Shown here: in pieces, positions 1 through 10,891 of the stretch
Position numbering within the stretch: position 1 is the first letter of the stretch
How the letters are laid out: every line of letters begins with the position of its first letter
Source of the DNA: Cyathus striatus
Lineage: Eukaryota; Basidiomycota; Agaricomycetes; Agaricales; Nidulariaceae
NCBI GenBank assembly: GCA_025738555.1
Contig: JAOVFP010000011.1
Span: 3,906,001-3,970,000 of the forward strand
Reading direction: 5' to 3'
Length of the DNA stretch: 64,000 bases
The notes under the pieces: generated by a model
What the model was told of the DNA's origin: nothing
What the model saw: only the letters and a program-made list of their open reading frames with translations
The model's database searches: none
Program-made: the position numbers and the translations under genes

Positions 1-1729
1 TCTGGAACTCAGATTATGGAAGATGTACGAAAAGCCAAAGAAGATCAACTTTCTAACGTAGAGGGTCTTACAGAGGTGCAGCACTCCCTTCTACTGTTTT
101 ATATTAGAGTTATTTGACGCCAATTGCCATAGATTGTACAAGTAGACGTTATATTCGGACCTCAAATAACACGGGATGACTATCATGTCGAAGTAGTCGG
201 CAGAAACGTGACACGGAACTTAGGTGTTCGTTTTTCTGATATTACAGATGAAATTTCTGCTTCCTTCACCGACCTCATTGAGGATAAAGGGAACGGCAAG
301 TAATCACTCTTACGTGGATTCTCATAACTTATCGCCAATAATAGACTGGACTAAAGTTGTTGCCTACGACATGATACTCAAGACAGTCATTCGAACTAGC
401 AATAGACTTTTCGTTGGGCTACCTTTATGTATGCGTTTCTAGTTTTTATCTCGCATTGACATTCGCCAATAGCATATCAGGTCGTAATCCTGATTACATT
501 GAATTACAAGAACAATTGGCCTTCGACGTGATTATAGCGTCAAGAATCTTAAACATGTTTCCGCCCAGCTTTCGATCGTTAGTTGATCGTTTAATTACAG
601 CTGCCTTGCTGGCTGTTCTCTAACTACGTTACACAGATTTATCGTACGGTTTACGAAAGCGCCGGCACAAATTCAACGCAACATAAGGCACCTTGCGCCG
701 GTCATCAAAGACCGAATCGAAAAAATAGATAAATTGGGTCCTAATTACGAAGGGAAGCCTGTATGCTTTTAATTTTATCGTCCCTCTTAACGTGCTTACA
801 GCTCAACGTCTAATCAGAACGACCTGATTAGCTGGTGCCTAGAATACGCTCGCGACGGCTACCGGCGCACAGTCTATGATTTGAGTAATAGGATACTGAT
901 CGTGAATTTCGCCGCCATTCATAGCTCGTCGATCGTACGTCACGTATCTGCCTCCGAAAAACTACCTTTACGAGTTATGAACTCAGACATTTACTCAAAT
1001 CCTGTACGACATGGCCGTGCACTCGCAATATATTCCTGAAATACGCGAAGAGGTGGAGGCTGTGATAGCTGAAGAAGGTTGGACCAAGGCGTCTATGGCA
1101 AAGATGCGTAAGCTAGATAGTTTCATGAAAGAATCTACAAGACTTTCGGTACCTGGCGCGTGTATGTTTTCATTTCTGACATGATAAGAAAGGTCACGCT
1201 GACAATATTTGTAGGGCTCATGCCTCGCAAGGTAGTGAACGGAGGTTTCACTTTCTCCAATGGTCTGTTTGTACCTCCTGGAGCCACTATTGGCGCTGTG
1301 GCACATGAAATGCACCGTGACGAGGTTCGTTTCTTAGAGCCTTTTTAATAAATCAAATCCTAACATTATTGTAGAAAATATATCCTGGTAGCAAGGATTT
1401 CGACGCCTTCAGGTTTTTAAAACTGAGCGATGAAGACGAGAATGATCAGAAATACCAGATGTCTTCTCTTTCTTCAGATTACATTGCTTTTGGATATGGA
1501 CGTCATGCATGGTTGGTGTCGTCATCCTTTCTCGGAGATTATTTCTAATTAAAGTCACTCTAGTCCTGGACGATTCTTTGCCGTTAACGAACTAAAGGCA
1601 ATGGCGGCTTACTTGATATTAAACTATGACGTGAAGTTGCCTACTAGTCAACGGCCGGCAAATTGGTGGTTTGAGCAAAACCTGATACCTAACCAGAAGG
1701 CAACGGTTATGTTCAGAAAGCGGCTATAA
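1..1729 (+). CDS. Cytochrome P450 monooxygenase, copy A (5'-truncated by window edge)
   Basis: Heme-thiolate monooxygenase, expected in the ER membrane. The window begins inside the gene, so the membrane anchor is missing. Exons with good GT-AG junctions give, in order: I-helix region with AAIHSSS (around 910-1000), ExxR motif in ESTRL (around 1130-1145), and the heme loop FGYGRHACPGRFF. The heme Cys codon is split by the intron near 1512-1561. The last exon ends MFRKRL-stop at 1729. All exons keep frame, so the part seen looks intact. It is about 85-90% identical by eye to copy B, intron for intron. The GRHACPGR loop resembles fungal ent-kaurene-oxidase-like P450s, but no substrate can be assigned. 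Exact intron ends are inferred from frame and homology to copy B. Confidence 0.85.
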
Positions 1730-2026
1730 ACGAGTCCAACTTATAAACTTGGCCGCCATTGGTAGAAGAGTCCATTTGAGGTCCATGTATGTTCCATACT
1801 GTCCTTGAATGTATATCGCCTATACCTCAGCTGAGAGAGCACAATCTGAGTGAAATGCACTGAGTCAGAATCAGATGGGCTTGTAATGTCAAATGAGCAC
1901 GCTAACTTAGAGTTCAACGAGTTACTTACTTTTCAGGAGAAGGTCTTAGGCGCGCGTGGCTCGTCCACGCGGAGTCCCACGGCCCACGACCCAACCGGCT
2001 GCTGCTTGTGCCTTTCATTGGTCTTT

Positions 2027-2250
2027 CATCGCTTCCCGACTCCAACTACTTGATATTTTCTCTGTTTCTCTCCATGTTTACATCTCATTTTCACCGCCCA
2101 CGACAACTTAGCCCCCATGTACTCAGCTCTAATCGAAATCCTTCGCCAAACCACCAACCTAACACGCTACGCGCGAACGCGCGTGCGCCCGGGATCTCTC
2201 GTCGCTCCTACCGCATGTGCAATCCAACGCCGATCCTCAAATGCACCTTA
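2027..2250 (+). pseudogene. Fragment of the 5' end of the Hsp78/ClpB gene (UTR plus mitochondrial presequence)
   Basis: This stretch aligns with 14670-14890, the 5'UTR and first codons of the intact mitochondrial chaperone gene. Shared features include 'ctccaactactt', 'caccgcccacga', and the coding segment [16 protein letters not shown] followed by IQR. In the fragment the frame opens at ATG 2117 and reads through the presequence-like part, then loses similarity near 2250 and runs to a stop at about 2338. No ATPase domain follows. It is a partial gene duplication lying between the P450 copies. Whether it is transcribed, or supplies a targeting peptide to anything, cannot be seen. Confidence 0.7.
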
Positions 2251-2979
2251 CCAATTGACCACTGCTCTGCAATCATGGCTGACTCATAAATACGTGGTCG
2301 ATGTTAGTCATCTGAGGTACATAACTAGACCCTTATAACCAACTCGAGTCGGAATCAAAACCCGCGTATATACTTAATGTAGGCCGAAAAGCATGGGTAT
2401 GGACTTTTGATTGATCTTTTGGTTTATAATACGTCTCATTATCCTTTCCATTTTTCATTTACGCTACCGTTGTGTTCTCTGTGGCGATCTCAGGCTCGAA
2501 GCTTGTCTCACTCGCAGGTGTCTCGCCACTGCTACTCCTGCCTTATTGTCTGTGACATCAATCGATTGCCAGTTATAACTGTACTATAGTGGCGCCTGCT
2601 ATTCGTGATCATGATTGTACTTGGTGCTTGGTGTATCAGGATTACGCAGTACCCGCTATCAATTCATAACCTATCGCGGAATTGATGATACTGTTGGAGG
2701 TCCTGCGCTCGGGCTCTGGGTATCAATGAGATATGTGAGTACTACATACTCCTGATACCCTACTGTTATAAAAAGATTTCGAAGAGTCTGTACCTTGACC
2801 CTTATTATCTCTGTTGATAGGAGTTAAGTATGGAACGTGGTCTCGACTAGGTAAGCGTCCAATGGGTCGAGAACCCTATCGGAAGTGATCCTCTACACAT
2901 GGATATCTGTACTTGAAGTTATATAACTGTGGCATCTCTATCTTTCAGTGATAGATCAAACACGGCTTCTCCTAGAGCA
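2251..2979. other. Upstream region of P450 copy B, no gene recognised
   Basis: No reading frame with family features. This is presumably the promoter and 5'UTR of the P450 gene at 2980. No clear TATA box or operator was identified. Confidence 0.4.
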
Positions 2980-5096
2980 ATGGAGAGCATAGTCATCAGA
3001 GTAGAAGACGTTACGCTCCGAGCAGCTGTTGTGCTTGGGGTTGGGATAGTCACTGTGATGTATCTCGTCAGGCTCTATATTCAAGCTTACAAATCTCCAG
3101 TATGTTCTAACGGCATATTTAGTCTCTTCGAAATCAGCTAACAGATATTAGTTGCATGCAATCCCAACAGTTGGCTATTCAGGTGTTCTCACTTCGTATA
3201 TCACAGCAGTGAAATATTTGCTCTATGCTCAGGATTTAGTTCAAGAAGGGTATGTTAAGGTAGGCGAGTCCATACTTATTCCAGAGGACATAGATCACTA
3301 GCTGTTATTTAGTATCATGGAGAACCTTTTAAAATTGCCACGGTGGGGAGATGGCTTGTTCTTGTGTCTAGAACTCAGATGATGGAAGATATACGAAAAG
3401 CCAAAGATGACCAGCTTTCTAATCTAGAGGGTCTTACAGAGGTGCAGCATTCCTTTATATTGTTTATATTAGTCATTTGACGCCATTGCCATAGATTTTT
3501 CAAGCAGACGCTATATTCGGACCTCAGATAACACGGGATCAATATCATGTCGAAGTAGTCCGCAGAGATGTAACACGGAACTTGGGTGCTCGTTTTTCTG
3601 ATATTACAGACGAGATTTCTGCTTCCTTCACCGACCTCATCGAGGATAAAGGGAATGGCAAGTAATCAATCTTGCGTACTATTTCAAGCTGTAACAACTT
3701 ATCGTCAATATTAGACTGGACTAAAATTGTCGCCTATGACGTGATACTCAAGGCAGTCATTCGAACTAGCAATCGACTATTCGTTGGATTACCTTTATGT
3801 ACGCATTCTCTAGTTTTTGTCCCGCATCGTCACTTACCATTAGCTCACCAGGTCGCGATCCCGATTACATCGAATTACAAGAGCAATTGGCCTTCGACTT
3901 GATTGTAGCTTCTAGAATCCTAAACATCTTTCCGCCCAGCTTTCGATCGTTAGTTGATCGTTACAACTGCCATGCTGGTTGTTCTCTAACTCCATTATAC
4001 AGATTTATAGCGCGGTTTACGAAAGCGCAAGCACAAATTCAACGCAACATAAGGCACCTTGCGCCGGTCATCAAAGACCGAATCGAAAAAATAGATAAAT
4101 TGGGTCCTAATTACGAAGGGAAACCTGTATGTATTTTAGTTTTATCGTCCCTCTCAGCGCATTACAACTCGACGTTTTATCCAGAATGACTTGATTAGCT
4201 GGTGTTTGGAATACGCCCGCGACGGCTACCGGCGCACAATCTATGATTTGAGTATTAGGGTGCTGGTCATAAACTTCGCCGCCATTCATAGCTCGTCAAT
4301 GGTACGTCGCGTATCTGCACCGATGACCCCCTTTACGAGTTAGAAATCCAGGCATTTACTCATGTCCTATACGACATGGCCCTGTACTCACAGTATATCC
4401 CTGCAATCCGAGAAGAGGTGGAGACTGTGATAGCTGAAGAGGGTTGGACCAAGGCGTCTATGGCAAAGATGCGTAAGCTGGATAGCTTCATGAAAGAGTC
4501 CACTAGGCTTTCGGGAGCTGGGGCGTGTATGTTTCTGTTTACGATATATTGGCAGGATACCACTGATAGTATATATAGGGCTCATGCCCCGAAAGGTAGT
4601 TAATAGAGGTTTCACGTTCTCCAATGGTCTATTTGTACCACCTGGGGCCACCATTGGCGCTGTGGTATATGAAATGCACCGTGACGATGTTCGTTCATTC
4701 CAGCCTTTTTAATAAAGAAAATCCTAACATTATTGTAGAAAATATATCCTAGTAGCAAGGATTTCGACGCCTTCAGGTTTTTAAAAATGAGCAGCGAAGA
4801 CGAGAATGATCAGAAATACCAGATGGTTTCTCTTTCTCCAGATTACATTGCTTTTGGGTACGGACATCATGCATGGTTGGTGGTCGTCATCCTTTCTCGG
4901 AGATTGGTTCTGATTAAAGTTACTCTGTAGTCCTGGAAGATTTTTCGCTGTTAACGAGCTGAAGGCAATGGCAGCTTACTTGATATTAAACTATGACGTG
5001 AAGTTGCCTACTAGTCAGCGGCCGGAAAATTGGTGGTTTGAGCAGAACATGATGCCCAACCATAATGCAACGGTTATGTTCAGAAAGCTGCGATAA
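2980..5096 (+). CDS. Cytochrome P450 monooxygenase, copy B
   Basis: Complete P450, roughly 500 residues over about 12 exons. ATG 2980 starts MESIVIRVEDVTLRAAVVLG, followed by a single hydrophobic anchor (residues about 10-32). Next come IPTVGYSG, a K-helix ExxR in ESTRL (about 4497-4511), the PERF-like stretch and the heme loop FGYGHHACPGRFF, whose Cys codon is split by an intron. The frame is kept throughout when introns of about 50 bp are removed, and the gene ends MFRKLR-stop at 5096. Relative to copy A the heme loop has Gly-His-His instead of Gly-Arg-His. The heme Cys, the ExxR and the AAIHSSS I-helix motif are present. Probably functional; substrate unknown. An upstream in-frame GTG at 2929 was not used because an ATG with a better N-terminus is available. 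Confidence 0.88.
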
Positions 5097-5398
5097 ACGA
5101 CAGTCCAACTTATAAACTTGGCCGCTAGTAGAAGATCCATTTGATGTCCATGTATGTTCCATACTGTACTTGAATTTATATCGCCTATACCTCAGTTGAG
5201 AGAGCACAATCTGAGTGAAATTCATTGAGTGAGAGTCAGATGGGCTTGCAATGAGCATATTAACTTGTGGGACTTCAAGCTTCAGCCCCAACGATCGTTC
5301 AACGAGTTACTTTTCTGTTACACGGTGTTAAGGTCAAGTTCAGGACTGAAGTACTGACGCACGACCAACTTGCTCAAGACTTGCTATAGACCGACTAA

Positions 5399-6828
5399 TC
5401 ACTTAAAACATCCATCATGCGCCAAAGCATAATTAATTGCCCGCTTCTTTAAACCCATCCCCTCCATCTCAAACTTCTCCTTCTCATCCACTCCCTCCTC
5501 TAACTCACTCAAAGCTTCACAAGCTCCGATACACAATTCCATGACTTGAAAATACTGTACTAATCCGTCCAGATCCTGCGATTCCATCTTTCTCATCATT
5601 TCGGTGCAAGTATCATATATATACCCCGCACATTCGTAATTTACGTCATATTTGAGTAGGATTGTTGATATGTTGAGTAGCTCTGTGTATTTGCTACTCA
5701 GGTCCATGAGTATGGTGCCGGAGGACTTATTAGGCGACTCTGAGTCGGAACTAATGCAGGAGCCACAGTTACATGTGAACCCGTACTTGCTGAATTCTTT
5801 TTGACGTTTCTCAGCTAGAGGTTCGTCAAGTGCGTTAACATATGCTCTGAAAATCTCGTCCCCTGGTGCAATTCGTCTCGTTGCGCGGATTTGATGCGAA
5901 AAAGAGGCAGGGTTGAAGATTGGTGTTGAGCAGTTTGGCCTACAGCTGCATGGAGCAGGTAAGAAAAGGCCGAATGTGGGAATATAAGCATTGGCAATAC
6001 CTATGATTAATCCTTGACATATTTTTAAAAACCCCACTGAATCTGGGCTTGGCATCCCTCATATGAGTCAATTTTTCAAGAAAATCAATCTCATACGAGT
6101 TTACACGCCAAATATTTATCAAAGGCTCAGGCTTCATATTGTAGGCTGATGGGATTTTATGAAGCGCCAAGAAAGCCTTCTGGTTCTCCTCACTCATACG
6201 CTCAAATGCCACGTTCAAACATGCCTCCAATTTACACAGCATAGAACATCTGGCTGGTAACGTCCCTTCAAATGAGTCAATATCAAGAGGAGCTATCATC
6301 AGTGGCCGTTCAGCCACAATCAAATCTCCAACTTCAAACACCTTTTTCGCAAACATCCCCAGTCCACATCCTTCTGAAGACTTGTGGATCTCGTATACTG
6401 ACGAAGAATTGTCTTGTAGTAGTGGGGGAGGGTTAAAACCGCGAAGAGTGAGGAGGTTTCGTTTGGTGCTTGCATATAAAATACATTCGGTTGTCTGTGT
6501 TTTAGCATTGTTATGTGTAGATGATGGGATGCTGGTGCAAATGACTGTGTCGGCGCGGGTGTTTTCGAAATCTGAAATAGAGAGTTCTGATGTGCGTGCA
6601 GTGATACGATGTGAATGGCTGACGGGGCCATTTTATGTAGGAAGTAAGTTGGACAAGGGATAGAAATTGCGGAGAAACCACGGTTTGAATTGGAGTGAGC
6701 GACTATTTAAGTTATGAATAGAGATGAGTCAGTGGTGTAAAATAATGCGGATTTGGTAACATACCTGATTTATTATAGGAATAAGAGGGCTTCTCCAGCT
6801 CTCTATTGTCAGGAATGTCACGGCCCAT
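5399..6828 (-). CDS. SET-domain protein of the SMYD/SET5 type (putative protein lysine methyltransferase)
   Basis: Spliced minus-strand gene. Exon 1 (ATG 6828, MGRDIPDNRELEKPSY) ends at a CAG/GTATGTT donor near 6755. The SET domain starts with GLGMFAKKVFEVGDLIVAERPL and contains the AdoMet/substrate motif NMSRINHSCRPNCS, split by an intron about 5949-6004 (Ser codon AG/C). It then has ATRRIAPGDEIFRAYVNAL and a post-SET Cys pair (FTCNCGSC). A C-terminal helical tail ends ALAHDGCFK at 5399. The acceptor for exon 2 is inferred: two candidates exist near 6583-6620, and the one after 'cacatcag' keeps frame from exon 1. Fungal genes of this type usually have an N-terminal region of about 100 residues before the SET core, as here. 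A degraded duplicate lies at 7613-9500. Confidence 0.75.
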
Positions 6829-7128
6829 TGTGAAAAATTAGAGCTTAGACGAGGAAGAGGGTTGGATTTGGAGTTTAAGAAAGCAAGGGAATTCGAACTG
6901 AAATCAGACCGTTAAATGCAGACAGCTTGTAGTGTTCTTGTAGGATATAACAGCTGAGGTGTTTTGTACCTACTGGTACGTATATATATGTATTTTCGAG
7001 TGGCCTTAGGATAAAGGTATAGAAATATAGAATGGGATGAAGGGTAGAAAGGGGAATGCGTGAACGTGCATTTACGGTGATACGAAAGTTATGTCCGTTT
7101 CAATATGGCTGAGTCTCAGGTGTCATTT

Positions 7129-7473
7129 TGTGACAAAAGTCGGAGTTGTTGTTGAGAGTTTTGGCACACAGAGTAATCACCGGGTTAAACGGTATTGTAA
7201 TTCAATATAGAAGTACATGGATACTCGACAACTTATATACAACTAGTACATAGGGATTCCTAAATAAGAGACATCAGTTAATGTAGCTCTAATAGCTACA
7301 GTAATGTACACGAATCAGAATAAGTCAGAAGGAGTCATAGCTACTTAAGGAGAGGAGAAAGGAATAAAAGGAGAGCATAAGTCGATGATGCTGTACAGAG
7401 GCATAGGGGAATAATACATATATTAACAAGTGACTTCGGAACCGAGTCTTACGAGGAGATCGGAGTTGTTACA
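7129..7473. mobile_element. Solo LTR (345 bp) with target duplication CATTT
   Basis: Begins TGTGACAAAAG and ends GTTGTTACA, flanked by the 5-bp direct repeat CATTT (7124-7128 and 7474-7478). The duplicated segment at about 9590-9625 lacks this insertion and reads straight across the site, so the boundaries are supported independently. There is no coding capacity. The flanking stretches 6829-7128 and 7479-7612 hold no recognised gene. Confidence 0.8.
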
Positions 7474-7612
7474 CATTTGGTCGCTTAGTCGTTAGTTTTA
7501 TTGAGCAGAATTATCAATCAAGTAAAGAGACAATAGTTCAGTTCAAAGAAAGTTCAAATTCCACCCACAATTCACTACAATTTGCCAAAGTACTACTTTC
7601 TTGGAATCTTCA

Positions 7613-9500
7613 CTAATATTCAAAACATCCATCGTGCGCCAAAGCATACTTAACTGTCCACTCCTTTAAACATGTCCCTACCCTCCTAAATATATTCTTC
7701 TCCATCTCATCTACCCCCTCCTTACTCAAAACTTCACAAGTTCCCAAACACAATTCCATAACTTGACAGTACTGCACTAACCCATCCAGATCCTGTGATT
7801 TCATCCTTCTCATCACCTCAATGCAAGTATCATATATATCCCTTATACATTTGTGTTTTACATCATATTTGATTAGTTGTGTGAATTTTTCACTCACGGT
7901 GATGAGGTCTGAGTCAGAACTAATGCAGAAACCACATATAGTACATGTAAACTTGTACTTACTGAATATTTGCTGACATTTTCTAGTGACAGGTTCGTCA
8001 AGTGCATTGACAATTGAGATGAGAATCTCGTCCCTGGTGCAATTTGCCTCGTTGCACGGACTTGGTGCAAAAAAGAGACATGGTTGAAGGTTGGTAATGA
8101 GCAGTTTGGTCTGCAGCTGCAAAGAGCAGGTAAGTAAAGGGCAGAAAGAGGGGTTTAATACCTATGGTTAATCCTTGACACATTTTTAAAAACCGTATTG
8201 TATGAGGTCTTGGCGTCAGATGAGTCTTTTTCTCAAGATAATGGTCAAATGTGTTTCCACTCCATATATATATCAAATGCTTGTCCTCCACACTGTTTGA
8301 TGGGACATTATGAAGCGCCAAGAAATTCACCTGGTTCTCCTCACTCATACACTCAAATGCCACCTTTAAACAAGCCTCCAATTCACACACCATAGAATAT
8401 TCAGGTTCCAGCATTCCTTCAAAGTCAATATCAAAATGTGGAGTGATCATCAATCATCAATGGCTGTTCAGCCACAATCAAGTCCCAGATTTCAAACACC
8501 TGTTTCGCAAACATCCCTAGTCCAGATCTTTTTGGTGACCAGCAGATCCTGTACACTGATGATGTGTCTGGTAGTGAGGGAGAATTAAAATCCAGAAGAG
8601 CGAAGTTTCATTTGGTGCTTGCATAGAAGATGCATTCAGTTGTTTGTGTGCTAGTGTTGCTGTGTGTAGATGATGGGATGCCAGTGCAAATGAGTGCATT
8701 GTCAGGGGTTTCTTTGAAATCTGAAATAGAGAATGTTTCCATGAGTGCGGTGACATGATATGGGTGGCTAACAGTTGTGCCTGCATCATCTAAATCAATT
8801 TATGCAGGAAGTAAGTTGAAGAATAACTATGGAGTGATGGAAAGAGATGAACCTAAAGCAATGATGTGAACATCAAGTAGTGATTCTGAGTCTATATAAT
8901 ATAAGACTTAGTGGTATTATATCCCGTGGACTTTGTAACATACCTGATTTGTTATCAGGATGCCAATTGGACTCATCCAGTGTTATGATAAAGTTCTGGT
9001 TGGGATGTTTATCATACAAGTCCAATAGTTATGTGGTTTACGAGTTCAAAGAACAAGTAAATCAGTTATTGAGTTCAAGTCTCTATTCACAAGCTCTTAA
9101 GTTGGTTAGACTTAAGTACAAGCAAAGTGAATGAATCAAAGTAAAGCTAGTTCGATTTAAGCTGAAGCTTGAGCTCTACAGCCCAAGTTACTGCTGTTTA
9201 AATACAAACAAGTTTGTACTAATAATAAGTAGAAATGTAACTAAATAAGTCAAGATGCTGCGCATCGACTGTGCATTACTGTGGTGCAGTAAGAAGAAAG
9301 AAAAGTATACTAAGTAAGGTAAATGACTCAAAATAAGTCAAGAATAAGATGACAGTCATGTAAGTAAAGATGTAAGGTGTTTGGTATCAATGGTGATACC
9401 AAACAAGTTGACGAAATGTAAAGAAAGCATATGTAAATAGAAGGAAGTAAAGAAAATTGTAATATCCAGCTCTTTATTGTGAAGAGTGTTACAGGTCCAT
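7613..9500 (-). pseudogene. Decayed duplicate of the SET-domain gene
   Basis: Same exon structure as the gene at 5399-6828 and clearly homologous: INHSCRPNCS, ATRQIAPG, SSDSD, YDTCIEVMRRMKSQDLDGL and ALAHDGCF. It carries several disabling changes. The presumptive exon 1 starts ATG-GAC-CTG-TAA. A solo LTR (8981-9464) sits in that exon. A TGA follows YASTK in exon 2. One G is lost after IAPG (copy 1 has four Gs, this copy three), which shifts the frame through the rest of the SET domain. The post-SET Cys cluster is also altered (FTCTICGFC). Not expected to make a working methyltransferase. Confidence 0.8.
8981..9464 (+). mobile_element. Solo LTR (484 bp) with target duplication TCCAG, same family as 50402-50933
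   Basis: Begins TGTTATGATAAAG and ends TTGTAATA (TG...TA, decayed from ...TAACA). It is flanked by TCCAG at 8976-8980 and 9465-9469. Body similarity to 50402-50933 is strong, for example 'aagctgaagcttgagctcta' and 'tgtttaaatacaaac'. The related segment in the intact SET gene (about 6793-6797) has a single TCCAG, the empty site. Confidence 0.85.
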
Positions 9501-9963
9501 TGTAAAATATAAGAGCTTAGAAGTAGAGGTTTGGAGTTGGGGTTTCAGAAAGCAAAGATATTCAAACTGAAATAGGACCATTAAATGTAGATGGCTGAGT
9601 CTCAGTTGTCTTTTGATAGCTTAGCTATTAGTTTTATCGAGTAGAATTATTGCACTTAAATTTTCATGTGTCAAGTCCTAGCTCTAACTAACATGAGTGA
9701 TCTTTACAGCTTTTTCAAATTTATGCAAGGATGTAATTGAGGTTAAAAATAAATGGGTGCTCCCCTCATCTCAGTGCTTTCTACTTCACTGCAGCACTTA
9801 CAGGGGTTACTGCACTATCTGAATCTGGCATCCTTTGTTTGGCCATTGTCACTCCACAGCAAGTGTTCCACTAGTCTCTCTTTCCCTTCTCCCACCCACA
9901 CTGGCACAGTCAATCGCTCTCCACAATGAATTCACCTACCTGCATTTCATACACACTCCCCCA
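9470..9963. other. Flank of the SET duplication, no gene
   Basis: 9470-9660 is the duplicated counterpart of 6800-7530, minus the solo LTR and about 150 bp. The remainder is AT-rich with no recognised feature. Confidence 0.5.
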
Positions 9964-10585
9964 ATGCCTCATTCAAATGCAAAGAAAGTCTGCAACTGCA
10001 AGACCACTCTTTTAATTACTGAGCTTATCAAGGATGTTACTGATACCATTCTGCTCCTCCCGAATTTCATCAGTCCCATTTCTTCTACAGTGGCAAAGGT
10101 CCTACAAATTTCACTCGTAAGTTTGCTACCTATCAGATATGTATATCCATGGATGTTTTAAATGATTCCAGATGGTGATGTGAAATGAAGACCAAATTCA
10201 AGAATTGGCAATTTTTGCACTTGAAGTCACAGCTATGGTGGTTGAACAGGCAGAAAAGTTCCACATGCTGGAGTCTCAACTACATCAGGACATCGTGGAG
10301 CTTCAAAAGTGCATAACCATACTATAAGCACCACTGGATGTTTAATTAATGTCTAATGTCTATTGTATTCACCTTTCCACCAGAGTGCTCGACCAAATCT
10401 ATGCCATGATTGAGAAATTCAAAAAAAGAAATAGGTTCAAGGCAGTGCTGTGAGCAAATAGCAACAAAGAAGAAATAGTGAAAGCTGAGAAACAGCTCAC
10501 TAAATTGCTTAGCATTTTCAGTGCAGCTCATGCTGTGGAGATTCAGCAGAGTATGGCTGAGACGAGTAAAAAGGTTGACATTTTG
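9964..10585 (+). pseudogene. Fragment resembling the helical N-terminal domain of fungal NLR-like (NACHT/kinase) proteins
   Basis: Pieces in several exons read as an amphipathic helical domain. ATG 9964 (MPHSNAKKVCNCK) leads to KDVTDTILLLPNFISPISS and STVAKVLQI. A likely intron near 10119-10181 follows, then ELAIFALEVTAMVVEQAEKF and later IYAMIEKFKKRNRFKAVL, broken by TGA. The end is KQLTKLLSIFSAAHAVEIQQ and SMAETSKKVDIL at a GTGAGT donor (10585). The order (helices, VDIL-type end, then an intron) is like fungal STAND/NLR N-termini. The nucleotide-binding part is absent because transposons follow. Assigned by pattern only; no catalytic motif is available to confirm it. Confidence 0.4.
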
Positions 10586-10891
10586 GTGAGTGTTCACAAC
10601 ATTATGCATTGTAACAAATCCCAATCATTTGAATCAACTTTTGAGATTGCATCCGCTCGGCATACACTGGATGTTGTTCAGGGTGGTGATAAAGGGAACC
10701 AGGAATGGGTAAGTAGCTATTGCCAAGAACTGCTGTTCATGCATTTCACTAACAGCACTTGCACAGCAATTGTCATGGAGAGTTCGAAGAAGTCTCATGG
10801 TTTCTTCTACTCCTTCTGAAATAGTATTAGCTGGATCATCTGCCTTCCTTTTTTTTTTTAGATGCTGAGATAGTGCTGTTAAATGGAGTCC

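Larger units (their letters stand above)
1..5312 (+). repeat. Tandem segmental duplication carrying the two P450 genes
   Basis: Sequence 1-1940 realigns with 3366-5312, introns and about 210 bp of 3' flank included. The similarity stops around 'gttcaacgagttactt' (about 1915-1930 and 5297-5312). After copy A comes the Hsp78-like fragment; after copy B comes the SET gene. The duplication therefore extended past the gene ends. Confidence 0.85.

Noticed and set aside
2630..2760. Inverted GGTGTATCAGG / CTCCTGATACCC as a small transposon
   Set aside because: Arms are short and imperfect with no target duplication.
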